A stretch of 6,488 nucleotides of DNA, from NCBI RefSeq assembly GCF_900111325.1, contig NZ_FOGW01000041.1, forward strand, positions 1 to 6,488. Reading direction: 5' to 3'. Below the pieces are notes generated by a model. It searched no databases, had not been told where the DNA came from, and saw only the letters and a program-made list of their open reading frames with translations. The position numbers were made by a program, and so were the translations under genes. Positions 1-6,392 of the stretch are shown here, piece after piece (position 1 is the first letter of the stretch; each line of letters opens with the position of its first letter). The DNA comes from Lachnobacterium bovis (lineage in GTDB: Bacteria; Bacillota; Clostridia; Lachnospirales; Lachnospiraceae).

Positions 1-425
1 GTTATCTTAGAACTTATTTTATACTGTAAATCAACTGGCTTCGGTGTTGAATTTATACTTACAACTGATTGTGAAAATGTAGATGGTATTATGATATACG
101 CACCATAGTTTCCATTTTCAACACCTTCTTTAGCCATTTCAAGGCTTACTGATTCAAAATTCTTAGGCATTCCACTAATTAGTTTATCTGCGTAATTGAT
201 TGTTTTGCCACCTTGAACTACTGCTTCATCTGCATTAACTAAGGCTATCTTTTTGGTGTTAAATCCTTTTTCTTTTATCTCTTTTGTGATAGTTACAGGA
301 CTTTTTAGTGCTCTAGCTTTTTGATTTATGTTAAATCCCTGTGCTCCAAAAAGATATCCTATAGTTCCGCAGAAAAGTGCAGCACATACACCTATAATGC
401 ATGATAATATTTTATCTTTCTTCAT
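1..425 (-). CDS. esaA: EsaA/YueB-type T7SS membrane protein, N-terminal part (runs off left edge)
   Basis: 141 codons are visible, from the ATG at 425 to the window edge. A short basic start (MKKDK) leads into a hydrophobic segment at residues 6-27, consistent with a first membrane helix. An extracytoplasmic domain follows, with the run IALVNADEAVVQGGKTINYA, then a segment with EMAKEGVENGNYGAYIIIPS, then the ending PVDLQYKIS. This pattern (IALVN-D, GK-IN, AE-G--NG-Y, IIIP--FS, a P before -YKI) is that of the N-terminal domain shared by EsaA/YueB and the YhgE/Pip family. The ending resembles EsaA most. EsaA is a large membrane subunit of the T7SSb machine with an extracellular domain; YueB is also the SPP1 phage receptor. 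Start support: AGGAG at 434-438, 8 bases upstream. An in-frame GTG at 470 lies inside another Shine-Dalgarno sequence and is unlikely. The rest of the protein is outside the window, so a YhgE/Pip relative cannot be fully excluded. Confidence 0.8.
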   Translation of the reverse strand, partial: MKKDKILSCIIGVCAALFCGTIGYLFGAQGFNINQKARALKSPVTITKEIKEKGFNTKKIALVNADEAVVQGGKTINYADKLISGMPKNFESVSLEMAKEGVENGNYGAYIIIPSTFSQSVVSINSTPKPVDLQYKISSKI

Positions 426-462
426 CCCTAATTCTCCTATTTTTAATCTGTTTTGCCCGCAA
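412..462 (-). CDS. Possible 16-codon leader ORF overlapping the start of esaA
   Basis: A textbook Shine-Dalgarno, AGGAGGTG at 468-475, lies 45 bases upstream of the esaA ATG. The only start codon at a proper distance is a TTG at 462. It opens a basic 16-residue frame (MRAKQIKNRRIRDEER if initiated with Met) that ends with TAA at 412-414, inside esaA in another frame. It could be a translated leader coupling ribosomes onto esaA, or the Shine-Dalgarno could be left over from a lost gene start. The Shine-Dalgarno is seen directly; translation is a guess. Confidence 0.2.
   Translation of the reverse strand: MRAKQIKNRRIRDEER
434..438 (-). promoter_or_regulatory. Ribosome binding site of the esaA-like gene
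   Basis: AGGAG on the minus strand, 8 bases before the ATG at 425. It decides this ATG over the in-frame GTG further upstream. Confidence 0.7.
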
Positions 463-494
463 AAATTCACCTCCTAGGGCATGGGATGGAAGAA

Positions 495-569
495 TTATTT
501 AAAATCAAATAAGTCGGCTGATAATCTTTCGTTGTCAGAGATTTCCTTTATTTCAAAATTTCCACCATA
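495..569 (-). other. 24-codon open extension directly after the TGA of the 382-aa gene
   Basis: Reading on in frame past the TGA at 570-572 gives 24 sense codons and then TAA at 495-497. The encoded tail starts YGGNFEIKEI and ends SADLFDFK, with a normal protein-like composition. The 384-aa paralogue also continues about 17 residues beyond the matching SL--Y motif, so a longer C-terminus is plausible for this family. Likely readings: a recent nonsense mutation that trimmed a 407-residue protein, the 3' remnant of another gene fused here by recombination, or chance. Regulated readthrough is possible but nothing in the sequence shows it. Confidence 0.35.
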
Positions 570-1718
570 TCAAATACTATCAAAATATTCCTTCAAACTC
601 TTTATTCTGGTATCCCCACAATCTTTAAAACAATTATTTCTTATATATACATTGTCATAATTTAATTTTTTCCCAGCTGGAAGTAACTGTTTGGCAACCT
701 CGTCAGAATTTTTTTCATCCTTGATATACCATTCAATCTCATAATCATCGCTAAGATATTTATTTTTTAATTCTGGAAATTTTGAAACAAATTTTGAATC
801 CTTAGCTATCTGATTTCCAACCATCGTCATACGCATTGGCCCATATGAGTTTTCATTCAACTCTGTTGTACCATATTTTATTCCATTCGAGTCAAGCAAT
901 GATTCAAATGAGTCCGGATTCATATAATTATTAATACTGAAGTTTCGTTTGTATTTTTCTCCACTTTTTAAAGCCGATCTTTCTGGCACTGTATTATAAC
1001 GTCCATCTTCAAATACAACGCAACCTGGTGTCTTTACATATTTTTCATTTATTTTATCTAATGCTATCTTCTCAAATTTATCCTCATCAATATAATAAGC
1101 AAAATAATCAAAATCTTCTTCTACGTCACAGTAAATTTTCGTAGGTATTTCAAAAATCATTATTTTTTTACCATCTTTGGTTGTACCAATTATAGGTTGA
1201 GTGAATTCTTTAACTATTGACCAATCAGATTTTCCTGTCGGCTCGTAATATGATTTTATAATTGGTAAAATATCCAATTTCTTTTCAACCTTATTGTTTT
1301 CAGTATTATATATTATTATACTTGCTTTCATACAATTATAACAAACACTTGCCTCTCCTTCATATTTACAACTATATGATAGAATTTTATCCTTGTCTAT
1401 TCTCATCTCGTTTGTATAATTCAATTTTTTATTATTTTTTTTCACTATACAAATGTCATTTCCTACCTTTTTTTCATAAACAACTAGCTTATCAACAGAA
1501 ACTACTTCTTCACAATTGTTTTCTTGTTTGACAGTATCCGAAACAATATGATTTATATAAGGAAGTTCACTATCTTCTAATTGGCTATCTTTTGCACCCC
1601 CTAGATTTATCATTCCAGCTATTACTATATCCAATTTAAATACTAATACAAAAACTAGAAAAAAAGCTGCTACCCCACCTTTATAATCTCTTAATAACCA
1701 CTTTATAGTTTTAATCAT
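570..1718 (-). CDS. Membrane-anchored cysteine-rich protein, paralogue 2 (candidate immunity protein)
   Basis: 382 aa. I do not recognise the family. Residues 1-13 are basic (MIKTIKWLLRDYK) and precede one hydrophobic helix at about 14-36. By the positive-inside rule the remaining 345 residues should lie outside the membrane. That domain has nine cysteines (69, 90, 117, 126, 129, 197, 233, 363, 367), including a CYNC pair. It is a divergent paralogue of the gene just upstream. Shared landmarks are a CIV motif (90-92), GTTKDGK (178-184), F--LL--NGI (271-280), SDEVAKQLLPAGKKLNY (338-354) and SL-EY (374-378). Its ATG overlaps the upstream stop region by 8 bases, and a moderate GAAGGGTG lies before it, which points to translational coupling. 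A single-pass anchored protein right after an LXG effector fits an immunity protein facing the cell surface; this rests on position and topology only. Its C-terminus may be truncated, since the frame continues 24 codons past the TGA. Confidence 0.85.
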   Translation of the reverse strand: MIKTIKWLLRDYKGGVAAFFLVFVLVFKLDIVIAGMINLGGAKDSQLEDSELPYINHIVSDTVKQENNCEEVVSVDKLVVYEKKVGNDICIVKKNNKKLNYTNEMRIDKDKILSYSCKYEGEASVCYNCMKASIIIYNTENNKVEKKLDILPIIKSYYEPTGKSDWSIVKEFTQPIIGTTKDGKKIMIFEIPTKIYCDVEEDFDYFAYYIDEDKFEKIALDKINEKYVKTPGCVVFEDGRYNTVPERSALKSGEKYKRNFSINNYMNPDSFESLLDSNGIKYGTTELNENSYGPMRMTMVGNQIAKDSKFVSKFPELKNKYLSDDYEIEWYIKDEKNSDEVAKQLLPAGKKLNYDNVYIRNNCFKDCGDTRIKSLKEYFDSI

Positions 1719-2865
1719 AATCGTTACACCCTTCTTTTTTGTCTATTTCTTTTGCTTTTTTCATGTAATCGTCTAAACTGGTAACTTGAATATTATTTTC
1801 TAGATTAACTCCATCTCCATAACTTATTTTTTTCCCTTCTGGCAAAAAATACTCTGCTATTTCATCAGAAGTTTTACCTTTAATAAATAGTCTTGCCCAT
1901 TTGTCTTTTTGACCTATGTATTTTTTTAGTTTTGGATAAACTTTATATAGTCTTGCATTTTCTTTTGGAAGACCTTCCGTTTTTATCCAAAGATTAACCT
2001 CATTATAATCCACTTGATTAAATGAATAGTAAATATTCTTTGTATCAATTCCATTTTTTTTCAGTAGGTTTTTAAACGTATTTTTATCCATCAGTTTTAA
2101 ACCTTTATAATTCAATTTTTTATTAGCTAATGCCTCTTCTGGTTCATTTTTATAAACCGAACTTGTTACATAATAGTTATTTGCATTATCCTGGCACAGA
2201 GTACAATTTTCTCTTTGTATATATTTTTTCTTTACTCCACAAACATAATAAAAACCTAGTTTAACTTTTCCATTATCTGTAGTACCTAAATATCTAAAAG
2301 AATATGGTTGTATGTTAAGTAATTTATTCTCACCAAATATATTTCTGAGTATTTTTAATAAATCTTGTTTTTTTGCAACCTTCTTCTTGTGGATATCATA
2401 ATATTCTACCTTGCATTCATTTAATCTTGCATTGTCAGATTTTAAAAAATAGTTTTCCATGCCGGGATTTTTTTTTTCTAATTGATATTTTTTTATACAC
2501 GAATCGGCACTATAATCAAATTTTCTATCAGATATATTTATTTTAAATGCAATAAATTCATCTGAGGAAATTCTATATATCTGATTTTTATTACAGTACA
2601 AAGTACAATCGTCTTTCCACATATCCTTTTCATTTTGATTCATTTGAGATACAATACAAACACTGTTGTCCGGTGTAGTACTTTGTTCCATCAACTCAAT
2701 CTTCTTCCAATCTATTCCACTTGTTTTTTTACTATTTTCAAAACATTTGAAATCATATGGATAATAGTAAATTACTGCACGAATAAGCCATCCCATAGCT
2801 AATGCTATCAATATATAATCAATTACGTTTTTTATTATTTTTTTTATATTATGTTCTTTGCTCAT
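1711..2865 (-). CDS. Membrane-anchored cysteine-rich protein, paralogue 1 (candidate immunity protein)
   Basis: 384 aa, family not recognised. A lysine-rich N-terminus (residues 1-12) precedes one predicted membrane helix at about 13-35, then a soluble domain that should face outward. Ten cysteines (41, 70, 87, 91, 123, 151, 209, 221, 224, 380) include close pairs C87/C91 and C221/C224. The C-terminal third matches the next gene: F--LLKKNGI (264-273), SDEIAEYFLPEGKKISY (333-349) and SLDDY (363-367). Further upstream they share CIV (70-72) and GTTDNGK (194-200). The gene starts 44 bases after the effector stop. An in-frame TAA two codons before the ATG at 2865 makes this the first usable start. 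The ribosome site is poor (no GGAGG within 15 bases), so translation may be weak. Being first after the effector, it is the best immunity candidate by position. It could instead be a surface receptor or an accessory of secretion. Confidence 0.87.
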   Translation of the reverse strand: MSKEHNIKKIIKNVIDYILIALAMGWLIRAVIYYYPYDFKCFENSKKTSGIDWKKIELMEQSTTPDNSVCIVSQMNQNEKDMWKDDCTLYCNKNQIYRISSDEFIAFKINISDRKFDYSADSCIKKYQLEKKNPGMENYFLKSDNARLNECKVEYYDIHKKKVAKKQDLLKILRNIFGENKLLNIQPYSFRYLGTTDNGKVKLGFYYVCGVKKKYIQRENCTLCQDNANNYYVTSSVYKNEPEEALANKKLNYKGLKLMDKNTFKNLLKKNGIDTKNIYYSFNQVDYNEVNLWIKTEGLPKENARLYKVYPKLKKYIGQKDKWARLFIKGKTSDEIAEYFLPEGKKISYGDGVNLENNIQVTSLDDYMKKAKEIDKKEGCNDYD

Positions 2866-2909
2866 TTTTTACTTATATAAATAACTCTATTATTAGATTA
2901 TCATTAAAG

Positions 2910-5348
2910 TTATCCTTTTCCTCCTTTAACCACAATATTGTCTTTTTTTATTGCTTCATATATTCCATTTACTAAATTTTCAAAATGTGTACTATACGTT
3001 TCAACATTTCCTTCTACTGAAGAACATACAATTGAATATGCTTTAAAAAATTGAAGTCTCTTTTTTTCTGAGCCTTGTAAATATTCCCTAATATCTACAT
3101 CGTCATTTATAATTTTGATTGCTAAATTTTCTATATCCTTTGAAATTTTCTTTTTCTTAACTTTATTTTGAACATTTTTTATAACCTTATCAACAGCCTC
3201 CTTATCTTTCAAAGCATTAGATAAATCTGGAATTTGCGTCTCATATTCTAATTTATATGCAATTGCTGTTGACAAATCTATACCCTGAAACCCAATATTC
3301 TTATCTTGAATTTTTACCACAGGTGTATGGGTATTTTTCATAGTGGTTTCCCACTTCGATTTCATCTTTTTTTCATATTCTGAATCCTCCTCAATAGCAT
3401 CTAAAACCTTGAAAAGATTTTCTGCATTAAAAGATTTTCCAGCACCTTTTAAGCTTTTTATAGTTTTTTCTCCATATGTTGTTTGCTTAAACTTATTAAA
3501 CACTTCACTATTCAACGATATTGAGCAATTTGGCATTTTACTTTGAAGATATTGTTTAACAACGTTTGTGGCGTCTTCTACTTTATTTGAAATTGACCAT
3601 TTTTGATTTGCTATGTCATAAGCTTTTTTTGCGTAACCAACGTCTTTTGCTTTACTTAAATTATTTGTCATACCATCAATTGTTAAGTTCGTAACTAATC
3701 CAAAAATAGGATCAATTTCTACTGACATACATTTTAGTGTATCTAAACTGATATCCATCATAGCTTTAGTTCTTGCTTTTTTAGCTTCCTCACTTTCATC
3801 ACTTAATAGTATTTTATTCTCTTTTTCCTTATCCTTCTCAGCTTTTTTTGAAACATAATAATCACATTTAATTTTTTTTGTAGCATGAATAGGATCTCTT
3901 GGAAGTTCTGTTATTTTGATAGTAATTGTATCATCCGGTAAATAATCATTATTATTTTTTATTTCTATATCATTAATACTACAAATACATGTATTAACAT
4001 TTGTTTTTCCAGTCTTAAAATCCACCTCTCCAATAGGATTAATTCTGTCTAAAACAGCATAATTAAACCTAAAATAATCTAAAGTACTTTTCCACTGTTT
4101 TTGCTTTTTCTTAAATTCTGCTGAAAATTTATTTGTTGACCCATATTCACAGCCAGTTTTTACAAAACAATCTGCCCCTTCTTCTGTAATCACTCTTAAC
4201 TTAATATATGAATCCTGATATAAAATTGAAATATATCCTAACTTATACTTATATTTTTCTTTACTGTCATATACTTTAACTTTAGGTCCATCAAATACTA
4301 TTGCATCCTTAGAATAATTCTTATCATCATTCAGTATTCCATTATATAATGCCATCACTTCCTTTTTTTTAGAATCATCTGTATCATTTAATAAATAATC
4401 ATTAAATACACATTGTGAAAAATCTGCATAAAATCTTTTACATCCTTCTTTTAATTTTTCCGGATTTCCCTTAAATGCCTCATTATAATTTCCTTTCATA
4501 ATATTCAACATACAATTATAGCTATCTTTAGAGCCTTTTTCATACTCCTCCGATGAAAGTTCATTAAATAACCCTACAATATCAAACCCAAAACTTTTTA
4601 GCTTTTCAATTCTACTATCTGATACCCCTTTTGATTTTAGATATCCTATACTTCTCTCTGAAATCGTTCTATCAAAATCTGACACATATTTATTTATTTC
4701 TTTACGCCAACTAGCATTTATATTTTGAACATAATTACCATTCACAAAACATGAATTAATTGATTTAATAATTTTGTTAGCTAAATCTTTATATTCATTT
4801 CCTTTATCAAATACATTGTTTGTTTTATTTTCTATATCGTAGTATTTCTTTCTTTTCTCATTAATTATATTTCTCGCTGCACTTGCTTTATCTAATACAC
4901 TTTGTCCAGTTTGCGCATTAGATATATTTATATTTGCTAATGTCTGCATATTATTCTGCTCTAAAGGAAGCTTTTTAGTTGTTCGTGCTTGATTAATGCA
5001 AATATTCTTCATTGTAAGTGCATTCGTCTCTACAGAACATAATTGTGTTTCATATAACTCCAATGCAGCTGAATCTAGCACTTCGTCTCCAACTAAATTT
5101 CCTAATTTATAAAATGAATTCTGGTATTCTGCTAAACTCATATTCACAACTGTCAAATAAGTACTCATATCTTCTGCATTATTTTTTATACAATCAAAGC
5201 CCTGACATTTAATTGTGTCATTACCTTGTATAGCATTTAACTTACTTATAACTGTTCCCATTTCATAAGACTTTTTCATACATTTATCAGCCCCTTCTGT
5301 ACATTGGCTTTTTATAGTGTCCGGATTCAAATAAAATATATCTCCCAT
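2910..5348 (-). CDS. LXG-like type VII secretion effector, C-terminal domain unrecognised
   Basis: 812 aa. Residues 1-230 are helical and fit the LXG targeting domain of T7SSb polymorphic toxins: an N-terminal helix, a turn near 42-53 (QGNDTIKCQGFDCIK) like the LxG-----IK element, and helices with YLTVVNMSLAEYQNSF then LDSAALELYE. There is no Sec signal peptide or membrane helix, as expected for T7SS export. Residues 230-345 are helical, 345-500 look beta-rich, 498-530 is a charged linker (KKAEKDKEKENK), and 530-812 are mostly helical with no nuclease, ADP-ribosyltransferase, lipase or peptidoglycan-hydrolase motif that I can see. Eighteen cysteines are spread over its length (first pairs C16/C23 and C48/C53). 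AGGAGG lies 6 bases before the ATG. The two small helical genes just upstream and the anchored proteins downstream make the usual effector cassette. The LXG call is by pattern; whether the C-terminus is toxic is inference. Confidence 0.85.
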   Translation of the reverse strand: MGDIFYLNPDTIKSQCTEGADKCMKKSYEMGTVISKLNAIQGNDTIKCQGFDCIKNNAEDMSTYLTVVNMSLAEYQNSFYKLGNLVGDEVLDSAALELYETQLCSVETNALTMKNICINQARTTKKLPLEQNNMQTLANINISNAQTGQSVLDKASAARNIINEKRKKYYDIENKTNNVFDKGNEYKDLANKIIKSINSCFVNGNYVQNINASWRKEINKYVSDFDRTISERSIGYLKSKGVSDSRIEKLKSFGFDIVGLFNELSSEEYEKGSKDSYNCMLNIMKGNYNEAFKGNPEKLKEGCKRFYADFSQCVFNDYLLNDTDDSKKKEVMALYNGILNDDKNYSKDAIVFDGPKVKVYDSKEKYKYKLGYISILYQDSYIKLRVITEEGADCFVKTGCEYGSTNKFSAEFKKKQKQWKSTLDYFRFNYAVLDRINPIGEVDFKTGKTNVNTCICSINDIEIKNNNDYLPDDTITIKITELPRDPIHATKKIKCDYYVSKKAEKDKEKENKILLSDESEEAKKARTKAMMDISLDTLKCMSVEIDPIFGLVTNLTIDGMTNNLSKAKDVGYAKKAYDIANQKWSISNKVEDATNVVKQYLQSKMPNCSISLNSEVFNKFKQTTYGEKTIKSLKGAGKSFNAENLFKVLDAIEEDSEYEKKMKSKWETTMKNTHTPVVKIQDKNIGFQGIDLSTAIAYKLEYETQIPDLSNALKDKEAVDKVIKNVQNKVKKKKISKDIENLAIKIINDDVDIREYLQGSEKKRLQFFKAYSIVCSSVEGNVETYSTHFENLVNGIYEAIKKDNIVVKGGKG

Positions 5349-5354
5349 TTTGTT

Positions 5355-5360
5355 CCTCCT
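5355..5360 (-). promoter_or_regulatory. Ribosome binding site of the effector, overlapping the previous stop codon
   Basis: AGGAGG, 6 bases before the effector ATG. It overlaps the TAG stop (5359-5361) of the 104-aa gene, so termination and re-initiation are likely coupled, which would keep partner and effector in a set ratio. Confidence 0.8.
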
Positions 5361-5673
5361 ATTTTCTTTCAGTTTTTTTCACTACTATATCTGATTTTTT
5401 CTCATTTTTCTTCTTCACTGATTCATCAAATTTTTTATACTCCTTCCAAGTAGTATCAATTTTTTTACACAAAGCTTCTGCATTTTTTTTTACATCATTT
5501 ATAATATCTGATGCCGATTTAATAACTAATTTCGAGTTTTTGTTTGCAGTCAATGTCGTTTTTTTATCAACATTTGCAAGTTGAATATTTGTCAAACTAC
5601 CATATGAACTTTTTATATCATTTTTTAACTTAACCATAGTTGTTTCATCTATATTTATATTAGTCTCTGACAT
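5359..5673 (-). CDS. WXG100-sized helical partner of the effector (DUF3130/TIGR04197, Lap1-like)
   Basis: 104 aa, starting MSETNINIDE. Two helical stretches (about 9-30 and 50-90) are joined by a segment containing TTLTANKNSKLV. The second helix ends with W76, then Y79-K-K-F-D83, a YxxxD motif of the kind used as a T7SS export signal. The tail (87-104) is lysine-rich. Size, composition and place directly before an LXG gene fit the Lap1 family (DUF3130/TIGR04197). Such proteins are known to bind the LXG domain together with a Lap2 protein and present it to the secretion machine. Start choice: an upstream in-frame ATG at 5691 would add six residues (MRSRVK), but it has no ribosome site and its own codons contain the GAGGAG that serves the ATG at 5673. 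From 5673 the gene lies 7 bases after the previous stop and ends 10 bases before the effector. Family assignment is from pattern only. Confidence 0.8.
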   Translation of the reverse strand: MSETNINIDETTMVKLKNDIKSSYGSLTNIQLANVDKKTTLTANKNSKLVIKSASDIINDVKKNAEALCKKIDTTWKEYKKFDESVKKKNEKKSDIVVKKTERK

Positions 5674-5680
5674 TTTTACT

Positions 5681-6088
5681 CTACTCCTCATTTATTCTAG
5701 ATAATTTTCTTTTCAACAACTCTTCTTTTGTTAAAATTTCCTGTATTTTTTTATTTGAGAAATGCTTCATTCCGTCTAAAAAATCTTGTTGATTTTGATT
5801 CATTTTCATCATCATATATCTCATCTCATTTAAAACAACCTCAAAATTTCCATAAAGCTCTGTTTCTCTAAATACATTTTTTCCTATAATTGAATCTAAA
5901 AGTTGTAAATTTTTATACGATTCTTCAGAAAACCTTTCATTTTCTTTCTCTATCTCATAAAGATTTTTTTCTAAGTCTTCACGCATCTTTTGATTTTTCC
6001 TAAGTTCTGACACAAGCCTATCTTCTTTTTCTCTACGTTCTTCCTTTTCAAAAAATTCTTTATCATACTCACTTTTACTTGCTTCCAT
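5681..6088 (-). CDS. Coiled-coil partner protein of the effector (DUF3958, Lap2-like)
   Basis: 135 aa, highly charged and almost wholly helical. Residues 5-60 are a heptad-like coiled coil dominated by E, K and R. Residues 60-120 carry more hydrophobics, including a methionine-rich stretch (MRYMMMKM, 89-96), and 115-135 form a last amphipathic helix. There is no signal peptide or membrane helix. As first gene of the cassette, just before the WXG100-like partner and the LXG effector, it fits the DUF3958/Lap2 class of LXG-associated helical proteins, which form a complex with Lap1 on the LXG domain. AAGGAG lies 6 bases before the ATG. The stop codon is embedded in the Shine-Dalgarno of the next gene (GAGGAG followed by TAG context), suggesting coupling. 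Coiled-coil sequence is low in information, so the family call rests largely on context. Confidence 0.78.
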   Translation of the reverse strand: MEASKSEYDKEFFEKEERREKEDRLVSELRKNQKMREDLEKNLYEIEKENERFSEESYKNLQLLDSIIGKNVFRETELYGNFEVVLNEMRYMMMKMNQNQQDFLDGMKHFSNKKIQEILTKEELLKRKLSRINEE

Positions 6089-6106
6089 TCGTGTCTCCTT
6101 ATTACC

Positions 6107-6157
6107 TTAACAAGCTTTTTCACAAAAAAATCCCCACGCCACACAGACTAACTGCAT
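6107..6157 (-). CDS. Possible 16-codon cysteine-rich leader peptide
   Basis: AAAGGA at 6166-6171 lies 8 bases before an ATG at 6157 that opens MQLVCVAWGFFCEKAC, ending with TAA at 6107-6109, 18 bases before the first cassette gene. Three of 16 residues are cysteine (all TGT) and the peptide is otherwise hydrophobic. The start codon sits at the edge of an inverted repeat whose loop holds the Shine-Dalgarno. It could be a regulatory leader or a tiny gene. Length alone makes chance a serious alternative. Confidence 0.3.
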   Translation of the reverse strand: MQLVCVAWGFFCEKAC

Positions 6158-6182
6158 CTTGTCATTCCTTTATGTTGCAGTT
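6150..6182 (-). repeat. Inverted repeat around the leader ORF start
   Basis: Seven-base perfect arms at 6150-6156 and 6176-6182 (AACTGCA and TGCAGTT), separated by 19 bases. In RNA the downstream arm would pair up two bases of the mini-ORF start codon and leave its AAAGGA in the loop. There is no T-run immediately after it, so it is not an intrinsic terminator. Confidence 0.35.
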
Positions 6183-6235
6183 TTCTGCGAGCATAGAGAT
6201 TTTCTTAATCTTTTTTTCCTGATTTAATCAAGTTA

Positions 6236-6267
6236 TCAGACTAGCTTATAAAATCCTACTCAGACTA
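6236..6267. repeat. Direct octamer repeat, possible regulator site
   Basis: TCAGACTA occurs at 6236-6243 and 6260-6267, 24 bases start to start, with a seven-base copy (CAGACTA) at 6144-6150. The spacing is close to two helical turns, which could suit a protein binding one face of the DNA. No known operator is recognised. Confidence 0.25.
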
Positions 6268-6338
6268 TTTATCTGTTAAATAATTATATTTCACATAATC
6301 ATATATTTATCTGGTTTTACATTTTCTTTTTTATACTA

Positions 6339-6392
6339 TTACTTCTTTGCTAATCCAATCGCTTGTTCTGATTCTTTGGTATTAAAATCTAG
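6339..6392 (-). pseudogene. Possible frameshifted tail of the right-edge WXG100-like gene
   Basis: Seventeen codons reading LDFNTKESEQAIGLAKK and then TAA (6339-6341) lie in a different frame, overlapping the stop of the WXG100-like gene. Adding one base at AAC/TAG (AACCTAG in place of AACTAG) would fuse the two frames with no other stop. Composition is protein-like. In its own frame it is preceded immediately by TAA, so it is not translated alone. A one-base deletion that trimmed the protein, or chance, are both possible. Confidence 0.3.

Larger units (their letters stand above)
6089..6338 (-). promoter_or_regulatory. Upstream region of the effector cassette
   Basis: About 250 bases with no long ORF. 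They contain a repeated octamer, a small dyad (TGATTTAATCA, 6220-6230), an inverted repeat and a candidate mini-ORF. A TATAAT on the minus strand at 6283-6288 has no convincing -35 at 16-18 bases, and no TTGACA-like box pairs well elsewhere. A promoter for the cassette probably lies here because no other gap upstream of it is long enough, but I cannot place it. No terminator for the right-edge gene is visible. Confidence 0.35.

Noticed and set aside
1262..1531. Plus-strand ORF of 89 codons
   Set aside because: It lies wholly inside the 382-aa gene on the opposite strand, has a low-complexity Y/F/L-rich product and no good ribosome site.
2866..2909. Separate promoter or small gene between effector and first anchored protein
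   Set aside because: Only 44 AT-rich bases; the ATG near its start opens just three codons and no convincing -35/-10 pair is present.
3343..3546. Plus-strand ORF of 67 codons
   Set aside because: Antisense shadow of the effector gene; hydrophobic low-information product and no supporting context.
5018..5212. Plus-strand ORF of 64 codons
   Set aside because: Antisense shadow of the effector LXG region with no ribosome site.
5674..5691. Upstream ATG adding MRSRVK to the Lap1-like protein
   Set aside because: Its first codons contain the GAGGAG that serves the ATG at 5673, and it has no Shine-Dalgarno of its own.
6124..6130. Seven-base T-run on the minus strand as an intrinsic terminator
   Set aside because: The G-rich stretch before it has no complementary arm nearby; the closest inverted repeat ends 19 bases upstream.
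6283..6288. TATAAT as the -10 box of the cassette promoter
   Set aside because: The matching -35 position reads GATAAA, and in such AT-rich DNA a lone TATAAT is expected by chance.
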